Of a DNA stretch of 21,221 bases, positions 14,725-21,221 are shown piece after piece. This stretch comes from a virus. A model generated the notes under the pieces. That model was not told the DNA's origin and did no database searches. It was given only the letters and a program-made list of their open reading frames with translations. A program made the position numbers and the translations under genes. Position 1 is the stretch's first letter; every line of letters starts with the position of its first letter. Where the stretch lies: IMG/VR virus record IMGVR_UViG_3300027714_000158, positions 1 to 21,221 of that record, one strand, 5' to 3'.

Positions 14725-15522
14725 ATGGAAAAACAAAACATGAAAAAAGAAACATCTGACGTAGCTAATAAAGCTACGGCGGGTGCAGTGTCTGCTAGTA
14801 TATTCGAATCAGACGCAAACAAAGGATTAGGAAACATTGGTCATGATGATTTAATGCTACCTTTTCTTAAGATACTTGGACAATTATCTCCTGAAGTAAA
14901 TAAGAGAGACGGTAAATATGTTGAAGGTGCAGAACCTGGCAAAATTTATAACTCTGTTACTGGAGAATTGTTTGATGGTGAAAAAGGGGTACAAGTCATA
15001 CCTTGTCATTACAAATTAGAGTATATTGAATGGCAAGACAGAGGCGAAGGCTCAGGTGCTCCAGTAGCAATTCACCCTTCATCAAGTGATATCTTGACTC
15101 AAACAAAAAGAGACGGATCGTATAAAGATAGATTACCAAATGGTAATTATATTGAAAAAACGGCAAGTCATTTTGTTATAGTAAACAGTACTAGTCCTTC
15201 TACGGCTTTAATTGCAATGAAATCAACGCAATTAAAAATAAGTAGAAAATGGAATAGTATGGTTTCATCAATTAAGATGGAAGGTAAAAATGGTATGTTT
15301 ACACCCGCATCTTATAGCCACACTTATAAGTTAAGAACTGTACAACAATCTAACGATAAAGGTACATGGTTTGGATGGGAAATTAGTAAAATTGGTCCAG
15401 TTGAAAATACAGCTATATACCAACAAGCTAAAAGTTTTTCTGAAAGTGTTTCTAAAGGAGACATTCAAGTTAAACATGGTGAAACTGCTAGTGGTGAAAA
15501 ACAAGAAAAATCTCACTTCTAA
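14725..15522 (+). CDS. Conserved phage protein, possible ssDNA-binding role (265 aa)
   Basis: The start at 14725 has AAGGA nearby at 14715-14719. After a polar N-terminus (Lys/Glu/Ala/Ser, residues 1-35) comes GHDDLMLPFLKILGQLSPEV, then EGAEPGKIYNSVTGELFDGE, VQVIPCHYKLEYIEWQDRGE, an EKTASHFVIVNSTSPS stretch, MKSTQLKISRKWNSMVSSIK, and SYSHTYKLRTVQQSNDKGTW. The C-terminus is acidic and polar (residues 235-265), ending EKSHF. This pattern of a beta-rich core with a flexible, charged tail is compatible with a DNA-binding replication accessory protein. I recall the 'LPFLKILQxxSPE...G..eG.I.n..tg' block from phage proteins placed near primases and polymerases, without firm function. The ssDNA-binding idea is an inference from location and layout. 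It is followed by a 57-bp gap with a strong hairpin. Confidence 0.7.
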   Translation: MEKQNMKKETSDVANKATAGAVSASIFESDANKGLGNIGHDDLMLPFLKILGQLSPEVNKRDGKYVEGAEPGKIYNSVTGELFDGEKGVQVIPCHYKLEYIEWQDRGEGSGAPVAIHPSSSDILTQTKRDGSYKDRLPNGNYIEKTASHFVIVNSTSPSTALIAMKSTQLKISRKWNSMVSSIKMEGKNGMFTPASYSHTYKLRTVQQSNDKGTWFGWEISKIGPVENTAIYQQAKSFSESVSKGDIQVKHGETASGEKQEKSHF

Positions 15523-15542
15523 TATTATCTAACGTTAAAATT

Positions 15543-15567
15543 GTATGGGCGATAATATCGCCCATAC
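15543..15567. repeat. Perfect inverted repeat/hairpin upstream of primase
   Basis: GTATGGGCGATA (15543-15554) and TATCGCCCATAC (15556-15567) are perfect 12-base arms around one A. In RNA this would fold with a 10-bp stem and a TAATA loop. The arm core GGGC/GCCC is unusually G+C-rich for this DNA. It ends 12 bases before the primase ATG. No T-run follows on the plus strand, so a classic terminator is unlikely there. A partial T-run (AATTTTAAC) follows on the minus strand, where no gene ends. A role as operator, RNA processing site, attenuator or replication element is open. Confidence 0.75.
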
Positions 15568-15579
15568 GCATGACAAAAA

Positions 15580-17208
15580 ATGATTGAAGAAAAATTTATA
15601 AAAAGTTTTACAGGATTAGAAAGAAATTTTGGTACTGCAGATTTAAAAAAAAGCGAAATAGATTCAGCTACTGGTAAGTTGAAACCTGTTTATTTTTGGG
15701 CCCATAGGCATTTATCAAAACAAAATTACTTAAGTCATTTAAGCGGAGAAATTTCTATTGGAATTCAACCTTGTGATGATAAAGGAATGGCAAAATTTGG
15801 TGCTATTGATATAGATGACAAACAACATAGTTATAAAAATTTTCCATACAAACAATATTTAGATATTATATCTGAACATAAATTACCTTTAGTACCTGTT
15901 AAATCTAAGAGTGGTGGTCTACATTTATACGTATTTTTAAAAGAACCTGTAAAAGCAGTGTTTATAAGAAATTTTTTAGAGAAGTTTTTGTTTATTTTAA
16001 AACTTCCAACTAACATTGAAATATATCCAAAACAGACAGAACTAGGAAAAGATTCAGATGGTGAATGGGTAAATGGTCAATTTATTAATTTACCTTATTA
16101 TAACAAAACAGAAAGAACAGGTTTTAATTTAGATGGTACAGCTTTTACTTTTGAACAATTTGTAGAAGTAATAGAAGCTAATACATTTACTGCTGATGAA
16201 TTAGAAGAAATAGGAATTGATCACACTAGAAAATTATTACAAGGTGGGTCAGAAGAATTTAACGATGGACCACCTTGTTTAGGAATTTTAACTAAAAGTA
16301 AATTAAGAGATGGAAGAGACAGATTTTTATATAATTATGCAGTGTTTGCTAAAAAGAAATATCCTGATAATTGGGAACAAATGGTTATTGCTGCTCCAGC
16401 TAAATATTTTGAGACGGATGCGAATGGTATTATAAGTTGGACAGAAGAAAAAACAAAAAAGAAATTAAAATCTTGGAATAGAGAGATTAAAGGACATACA
16501 TGTAATGAAGATCCAATTCAGGCAGTTTGTTTAAAGGCAGAATGTAGAAATAGAAAATTTGGATATATATCAGATAAGAAAAAAATATTTCCAGCTTTAT
16601 CAGGTTTACAGAAAATAACTTATTCTGAACCTCAATACACATTCAATGTAACTTTAAATGATGGCCAAACAACCAAAGAAGTTAGAGCAAAAACTATTAA
16701 ACAAATAATAATGCAAGATGAGATAAGAGCAATTATAGGTAATGCAGCTGGAATAATACCTCCTAAGATTAAAGCAACAGAATTTCAAGATGTACTAGAT
16801 ACATTATTTCCCCCAAAGATGACTACATCTCCTCCAAAAGGGACTACAGATGAAGAATTATTAACAGAGTATTTAACTGATTATTTAAAAGGAGCCAAAG
16901 CAGAAAATTTTGCTTCTTTTAAAAGTGGTGCAACTTTAATAGAGGATGGAGAAGCTTATTTTGTTTATAAAAATTTTTATAATTCTCTTAAAAACAAAGA
17001 TTGGAAAATAGATAAATCAATAACTGCAGAAATAATGACTCGTTTATTTAAAGCAGATTTTGGTATTTTAAAAAGATTTCCTAAGAAAAAAGACTCTGAT
17101 CCAGATTATACAGCAGTTAGAGTTACTCAAGTTCCTGCTAATCTTAAAGAACTTGAAACAGCAGAACCTGAGTTAATTCCTATAACTGGAAAAGATGATA
17201 TATTTTAA
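15580..17208 (+). CDS. AEP-superfamily DNA primase
   Basis: This 542-residue protein makes primers for DNA synthesis. The AEP (primase-polymerase) core is in the N-terminal part: KFGAIDIDD (residues 72-80) with metal-binding Asp77 and Asp79, SKSGGLHLYVFL (109-120) with the conserved Gly-Gly-x-His, and NIEIYPKQ (145-152) as the third motif, followed by GQFINLPYYNK. This matches AEP primases of phages and of the TOTE-type cassettes. A Cys cluster at Cys308, Cys317 and Cys322, with His306, looks like a metal site (HTCNEDPIQAVC, then LKAEC). The C-terminal third (DEELLTEYLTDYL and DGEAYFVYKNFYNSLKNKDW) looks like a helical/winged-helix accessory domain. The ATG is preceded by a run of A and no Shine-Dalgarno site, with a strong hairpin just upstream. 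The stop overlaps the helicase start (TAATG). It replaces the usual DnaG/gp4-type primase. Confidence 0.85.
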   Translation: MIEEKFIKSFTGLERNFGTADLKKSEIDSATGKLKPVYFWAHRHLSKQNYLSHLSGEISIGIQPCDDKGMAKFGAIDIDDKQHSYKNFPYKQYLDIISEHKLPLVPVKSKSGGLHLYVFLKEPVKAVFIRNFLEKFLFILKLPTNIEIYPKQTELGKDSDGEWVNGQFINLPYYNKTERTGFNLDGTAFTFEQFVEVIEANTFTADELEEIGIDHTRKLLQGGSEEFNDGPPCLGILTKSKLRDGRDRFLYNYAVFAKKKYPDNWEQMVIAAPAKYFETDANGIISWTEEKTKKKLKSWNREIKGHTCNEDPIQAVCLKAECRNRKFGYISDKKKIFPALSGLQKITYSEPQYTFNVTLNDGQTTKEVRAKTIKQIIMQDEIRAIIGNAAGIIPPKIKATEFQDVLDTLFPPKMTTSPPKGTTDEELLTEYLTDYLKGAKAENFASFKSGATLIEDGEAYFVYKNFYNSLKNKDWKIDKSITAEIMTRLFKADFGILKRFPKKKDSDPDYTAVRVTQVPANLKELETAEPELIPITGKDDIF

Positions 17209-18686
17209 TGATTAAAAAAATATTTGGTCCTCCAGGAACAGGAAAAACAACAACTCTATTAAATTATGTAGAGTCATATATAAAAAAAGGTACTCCATTA
17301 CATAAAATTGGTTATTTTGCGTTTACTAAAAAGGCAGCTAATGAAGCAAAAGATAGAATGTTGGAAAGAAAAACAGAATTATCTAAAAAAGATTTAATTA
17401 ATTTTAGAACTCTTCATTCCCTAGCTTTTCATACTATTAGTATGAGTGAGGACAGTGTTATGCAACCCGTTCATTATGAACAGATAGGAAGACAATTAAA
17501 TTTAAAAGTAACTGACAGTGGAGATGAAAGTGGTTATTTAAGTTTTAACAGTGATTATTTTAAAATTATAAATAAAGCTAGAGTAAAAGGTATATCAGTG
17601 GAACAAGAGTTTAATACAAATGAATGGAACAGAGATATAGATTATGAAACATTAGGACATATTTATTTAAATTATAATAATTTTAAAAAAGTTCATGCTC
17701 TTTATGATTTTAATGACATGATTGAAAAGTTTATTTTTGTGCAAGAAAAATGTAAAGAATTTGATGTTGTTTTTATAGATGAGGCTCAAGATTTATCTCC
17801 TATTCAATGGAAGATGTTTGATGTTTTAAAAAAAAAATCAAAAGATATTTATTTAGCTGGCGATGATGATCAAGCTATTTTTGCCTGGGCTGGTGCAGAT
17901 GTGAATAAATTTTTAAATGAACCTGCAGAAGAAATAGTATTAGATAGATCGGAAAGAGTTCCATTAGCAGTACAAAATATTTCAAATGTTATTTTGGACA
18001 GAATAAAAACTAGAAAAGAAAAAAAATACTTAGCTAAAAAAGGATTAGAAGGAAAAGTAGAATACATTTACGATATGGAAAATTTAGATTTAACTAAAAA
18101 CAAATGGTTAATATTAACTAGAACAGGTTATAGAAGAGATAAGATATGTTCTCAACTAAAAGAAAACAATATGTATTTTAAAAATAAGTTTGGAAAAAGC
18201 TATGATTCAAAACTTTATAAATCAATACTAAAATGGGTTGAATTAACCAAGGGAGGTAAAATACTTATTTCTGATTGCAGAGATATATATGATTACTTAA
18301 GTGCAAACTATCCTGAAAAACAATTTAAGAATAAAAACGAAATATTAATGGAAGACATTGGCTATAGTAAAGATGACATTTGGTATGAAGTTTTTGTTAA
18401 TGCTGATCAAGATGAATGTTTTTATATTCGTACTATGTTAGCCAACGGAGAAAAATTATCTCAAGACTCTAGAATAGAAGTATCTACAATCCATGCAGCA
18501 AAAGGTGGAGAGGAAGAGAATGTTGTTTTAGTTTTAGATAATACAAGAAAAATAAGAGAGGCAGTAGAATTAAGTAAAGATAAAGAAGATGAAGAACATC
18601 GAGTTTGGTATGTAGGTGTTACTAGATCCAAACAAAATCTTTATATTTTAAAATCAACAAAAGAAAGGAACGGTTATTTATTATGA
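17208..18686 (+). CDS. UvrD/Rep-like SF1 DNA helicase
   Basis: The 492-residue product shows the full set of SF1 motifs: Walker A GPPGTGKTT (residues 7-15), FTKKAANEAKDRM (motif Ia), FRTLHSLAF, Walker B DEAQD (191-195), GDDDQAIFAWAGA (218-230, motif III), DRSERVP (motif IV area), STIHAAKGGEEENVVLVL (motif V, His429) and VGVTRSKQNL (motif VI, Thr472-Arg473). It is a UvrD/PcrA/Rep-type 3'-5' helicase by motif type, but shorter than UvrD (about 720 residues), with reduced inserted subdomains. It starts at an ATG sharing a base with the primase stop, which points to co-translation and joint work at the fork. It probably unwinds DNA ahead of the PolA encoded two genes downstream. No nuclease domain is present. 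Confidence 0.9.
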   Translation: MIKKIFGPPGTGKTTTLLNYVESYIKKGTPLHKIGYFAFTKKAANEAKDRMLERKTELSKKDLINFRTLHSLAFHTISMSEDSVMQPVHYEQIGRQLNLKVTDSGDESGYLSFNSDYFKIINKARVKGISVEQEFNTNEWNRDIDYETLGHIYLNYNNFKKVHALYDFNDMIEKFIFVQEKCKEFDVVFIDEAQDLSPIQWKMFDVLKKKSKDIYLAGDDDQAIFAWAGADVNKFLNEPAEEIVLDRSERVPLAVQNISNVILDRIKTRKEKKYLAKKGLEGKVEYIYDMENLDLTKNKWLILTRTGYRRDKICSQLKENNMYFKNKFGKSYDSKLYKSILKWVELTKGGKILISDCRDIYDYLSANYPEKQFKNKNEILMEDIGYSKDDIWYEVFVNADQDECFYIRTMLANGEKLSQDSRIEVSTIHAAKGGEEENVVLVLDNTRKIREAVELSKDKEDEEHRVWYVGVTRSKQNLYILKSTKERNGYLL

Positions 18687-18937
18687 CAGATTCAAATGGA
18701 TTTGAAAAAGCATTTCCACAAGACAGACAAGTAGGAGGAAAACACTATAAAAATTTTACAATTCAACCTTATGAATTTATTTCAAAAAACAATTTAAGTT
18801 TTTTTCAAGGTTGTGTTGTTAAGTACGTATGTAGATACTTAACAAAAAATGGTGTAGAAGATTTACAAAAAGTTATTCATTATTGTGAATTAGAAATATT
18901 AAAAATAAAGGATACAAAAGGAAAGGTTAAAAAATGA
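18683..18937 (+). CDS. DUF3310 family phage protein (84 aa)
   Basis: The ATG overlaps the helicase stop (ATGA), and the gene ends by overlapping the polymerase start (ATGA at 18934-18937). The core reads VGGKHYKNFTIQPYEFISKN, then NLSFFQGCVVKYVCRYLTKN and GVEDLQKVIHYCELEI. The VGG-x-HY, IQP-x-EFI, KYV-x-RY and K-x-G-x-xDL blocks are typical of DUF3310, small proteins often found in phage replication regions and sometimes described as nucleotide-kinase-like. No kinase P-loop is visible. Its position between helicase and polymerase suggests a replication or nucleotide metabolism accessory. The family call is firm; the molecular function is not known. Confidence 0.85.
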   Translation: MTDSNGFEKAFPQDRQVGGKHYKNFTIQPYEFISKNNLSFFQGCVVKYVCRYLTKNGVEDLQKVIHYCELEILKIKDTKGKVKK

Positions 18938-20787
18938 TACTACCAAAATTTAAGGCACAAACGGAATGGATTGAACCTGAAGAATATCCTGATTTAAGAC
19001 AATACGATGAAATAGCAATTGATTTAGAAACAAGAGATCCTGATCTTAAAAAAAGAGGATCTGGTTCTGTTATTGGTAATGGTGAAGTTGTAGGTATAGC
19101 TGTAGCTGTACCAGGTAAAAAATTTTATTTTCCTATTGCTCACGGATCAGGGCCTAATATGGATAAGAAACGTACTCTAGAGTGGTTTCAAGATATATTA
19201 AATACACCTGCCATTAAAATATTTCATAATGCCATGTACGATGTCTGTTGGATTCGACAAATGGGTTTAAAGATTCAAGGACGTATTGTTGACACAATGA
19301 TCGCAGCATCTTTAGTCGATGAAAATAGATTTCAATATTCTTTAAATGCTATTTCTTGGGATTACTTAGGACACGGAAAAAGTGAAGCAGGTTTAAATGA
19401 AGAAGCAAAATCAAGAGGCTTAGATCCTAAAGCAGATATGTGGCAATTACCAGCAATGCACGTTGGAGCTTATGCAGAGAAAGATGCAGAGCTTACCTTA
19501 GAACTTTGGCAAATATTTAAAAAAGAAATTACACAACAAGACATTGAATCTGTTTTTAATTTAGAAACAGACTTATTTCCTTGTTTGGTTGATATGAAAT
19601 TTAAAGGCGTTCGTGTCGATATTGAATCCGCTCATAAATTGAAATTACAATTAAGCGACAAAGAAAAACAATTACTGCAAGAGATAAAAAAAGAAACAGG
19701 ATTAGATACTCAAATATGGGCAGCAAGAAGTATTGCCAAGGTATTTGAAAAACTTGGATTACCTTTTGAAAGAACTGAAAAATCACAAGCACCGTCCTTT
19801 ACTAAAAATTTTCTTTCTGAACATGCACATCCTATTGCACAGAAGATAGCAAAAGCTAGAGAGTTAAACAAGACCCATACTACATTTATTGATACAATTA
19901 TAAAACATGAACATAAAGGTAGAATTCATGCAGATATTAATCAAATTAGATCTGATCAAGGTGGTACTGTAACAGGTAGGTTTTCTTATTCTAACCCTAA
20001 TTTACAACAGATTCCATCGAGGAATAAAGAAATTGGACCTATGATTAGATCTTTATTTATACCAGACGAAGGTCACAAGTGGGGTTGCTTTGACTACTCA
20101 CAACAAGAACCAAGACTTGTAGTACACTACGCAAATTTACATAAGTTTCCTGCAGTGTATGATGTAGTAGAAGCTTATAAAAATAATCCTAATACAGATT
20201 TTCATCAAACTGTAGCAGAGATGGCTGACATTCCTAGGTCTCAAGCTAAAGTTATTAATTTAGGTTTGTTTTACGGAATGGGTAAAACTAAACTTCAAGC
20301 AGAACTTGGAGTATCAAAAGAAAAAGCTGTAGAATTATTTAATCAGTATCATGCCAAAGTACCTTTTGTTAAACAGTTAATGAATAGTGCTTCTAATAGA
20401 GGTCAAGACAGAGGACAGATAAGAACTTTACTTGGTAGATTATGCAGGTTTCATTTATGGGAACCTAATCAATTCGGTATGCATAAAGCCATGACACACG
20501 AAGATGCACTCAGGGAACACGGACCAGGGATTAAAAGAGCTTACACTTACAAAGCTTTAAATAAATTAATTCAAGGGTCTGCTGCTGATATGACTAAGCA
20601 AGCAATGGTAAATTTATATAAAGAGGGGATTATTGCTCATATTCAAGTGCATGACGAATTAGATATCTCTATAAAGTCACAAGAACATGCAAATAAAGTT
20701 ATTGAAATAATGCAGAATGCTGTTAAACTAGATGTTCCAAATAAAGTAGATTATGAATCAGGAAAAAATTGGGGGGAGATAAAATAA
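18934..20787 (+). CDS. Family A DNA polymerase with 3'-5' exonuclease
   Basis: The 617-residue enzyme replicates the phage genome. The proofreading domain is intact: Exo I AIDLET (Asp30, Glu32), Exo II HNAMYD (Asn99, Asp103), Exo III YAEKD (Tyr180, Asp184). The polymerase domain has motif A FDYSQQEPR (Asp387), motif B RSQAKVINLGLFYGMG (Arg435, Lys439, Tyr447) and motif C VHDELD (Asp574). There is no 5'-3' exonuclease domain. At the site equivalent to E. coli Pol I Phe762 the residue is Leu443 (codon TTA at 20260-20262), fixed by the R-x3-K-x3-L-x3-Y spacing. Leu here is common among marine phage polymerases and has been linked with slower or possibly temperate life styles; Phe and Tyr are the other common forms. 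The start overlaps DUF3310, so it is in the same operon as primase and helicase. Confidence 0.95.
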   Translation: MILPKFKAQTEWIEPEEYPDLRQYDEIAIDLETRDPDLKKRGSGSVIGNGEVVGIAVAVPGKKFYFPIAHGSGPNMDKKRTLEWFQDILNTPAIKIFHNAMYDVCWIRQMGLKIQGRIVDTMIAASLVDENRFQYSLNAISWDYLGHGKSEAGLNEEAKSRGLDPKADMWQLPAMHVGAYAEKDAELTLELWQIFKKEITQQDIESVFNLETDLFPCLVDMKFKGVRVDIESAHKLKLQLSDKEKQLLQEIKKETGLDTQIWAARSIAKVFEKLGLPFERTEKSQAPSFTKNFLSEHAHPIAQKIAKARELNKTHTTFIDTIIKHEHKGRIHADINQIRSDQGGTVTGRFSYSNPNLQQIPSRNKEIGPMIRSLFIPDEGHKWGCFDYSQQEPRLVVHYANLHKFPAVYDVVEAYKNNPNTDFHQTVAEMADIPRSQAKVINLGLFYGMGKTKLQAELGVSKEKAVELFNQYHAKVPFVKQLMNSASNRGQDRGQIRTLLGRLCRFHLWEPNQFGMHKAMTHEDALREHGPGIKRAYTYKALNKLIQGSAADMTKQAMVNLYKEGIIAHIQVHDELDISIKSQEHANKVIEIMQNAVKLDVPNKVDYESGKNWGEIK

Positions 20788-20790
20788 TGT

Positions 20791-21221
20791 ATGTCTTATT
20801 TAAACGCAAATATACCAGCAACGTATGCACAAATAAAAAGGGAGTATTTATATGATTGTAAAAAACATCATGGAGAAGTGGAAGACTGTATTATCTTTGG
20901 TATGTCCTCACTTACAGGCCGTGCAATCTTATTTCATTGCATTATGGAAAATGGTGCAGTCTTTTATCGTCTGCCAATTACGGCTTTTATTCAACGTGGT
21001 TTTAAACCCGAAGCTGTTCCCATTAAAAGACTTGATGAATTACAACTTTGGAATTCTTTTTCTTATCATCCTGCTGTTAATCATTGGGATATTTTAGGCG
21101 CCGCCTCAGGCAAATACATAGGTAAAGACAAAAAATGGCACCATGGTAAATATTTATTTACTATTGACTGGGCTCACCCAGATGCTAATATATTAGATAC
21201 CGATCATTCGGAAATTCCGCA
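20791..21221 (+). CDS. Conserved phage protein, 3' end beyond window
   Basis: The ATG at 20791 opens a frame that stays open to the window end (143 codons visible). The polymerase's own last codons carry GGGGGGAG, about nine bases before this start, as ribosome binding site. The product begins MSYLNANIPATYAQIKREYL and continues HGEVEDCIIFGMSSLTGRAI, NGAVFYRLPITAFIQRG, RLDELQLWNSFSYHPAVNHW, and GKYLFTIDWAHPD. I recall this order (REYLYD, HGEVE, FG..S..GRAL.FH, F.RLPI.A, LDDLQLWD.FSY, FTIDW) from a widespread phage protein of unknown function next to replication genes. Competing open frames here (20787-20855 and 20852-21097) are shadows. The missing 3' end prevents judging length. Confidence 0.75.
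   Translation, partial: MSYLNANIPATYAQIKREYLYDCKKHHGEVEDCIIFGMSSLTGRAILFHCIMENGAVFYRLPITAFIQRGFKPEAVPIKRLDELQLWNSFSYHPAVNHWDILGAASGKYIGKDKKWHHGKYLFTIDWAHPDANILDTDHSEIP

Noticed and set aside
20787-20855. 22-codon frame starting at the polymerase stop (TAATG)
   Set aside because: It is short, unlike any known protein, and overlaps the better supported 20791 gene.
20852-21097. Open frame of 81 codons with Leu/Ile-rich product
   Set aside because: The frame starting at 20791 gives a recognisable phage protein over the same bases; this one is an out-of-frame shadow.
1-21221. Prophage or integrated state
   Set aside because: I found no integrase, repressor, attachment site, tRNA or host gene flank; Leu443 in the polymerase alone does not show lysogeny.
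1-21221. tRNA genes, CRISPR arrays and insertion sequences
   Set aside because: No cloverleaf arms with a GTTCGA-type loop, no spaced direct repeats and no transposase motifs were seen by eye.

Overview
The window looks like part of a tailed, podovirus-like phage genome that infects a marine, low-GC bacterium. A SAR11-type host is an inference from the strong A+T bias, the AGA-dominated arginine codons and the general style of the structural proteins. Genes are packed tightly with many one-base (TAATG) or four-base (ATGA) stop/start overlaps. I saw no tRNA, rRNA, CRISPR array, insertion sequence, integrase or repressor.

Layout. (1) Positions 1-11737, plus strand, are a late virion block. It starts with the 3' part of a P22 gp10-like tail/DNA-stabilisation protein, followed by three small proteins, one of them a 59-residue gene at 1454-1633 that is easy to miss. 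Then come four large proteins (631, 291, 535 and 1481 residues) interpreted as internal or ejection proteins, a Gly-rich 163-residue protein and a 64-residue XhlA/holin-like membrane protein. (2) Positions 11808-12209, plus strand, encode an Hsp20 small heat-shock protein behind its own leader and a strong ribosome binding site. (3) Positions 12206-13642, minus strand, encode a lone SNF2-type helicase that converges on hsp20 across a shared TTAA stop and a hairpin. (4) Positions 13707-21221, plus strand, form the replication block: an unknown 130-residue protein, a consensus-like promoter, two conserved phage proteins of unknown role, an AEP-superfamily primase, a UvrD-like helicase, a DUF3310 protein, a family A DNA polymerase with proofreading, and a conserved phage protein cut by the window end (start at 20791).

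How the genes may work together. The replication block supplies a primer-making AEP enzyme, an SF1 helicase and a proofreading PolA. No DnaB- or gp4-type replicative helicase is visible here. The polymerase carries Leu at the position equivalent to E. coli Pol I Phe762. The late block would build the tail/portal closure and the proteins injected with the DNA. The holin-like protein would take part in lysis, and the small heat-shock protein would protect host or virion proteins during production.

The most unusual points are: a short Gly-Gly-Arg-Ile-Gly-Phe motif recurring in two virion proteins; the inverted helicase gene bounded by overlapping divergent promoters and a hairpin; a perfect 12-bp inverted repeat directly in front of the primase gene, which lacks a Shine-Dalgarno site; and the phage-encoded Hsp20 with a structured leader.
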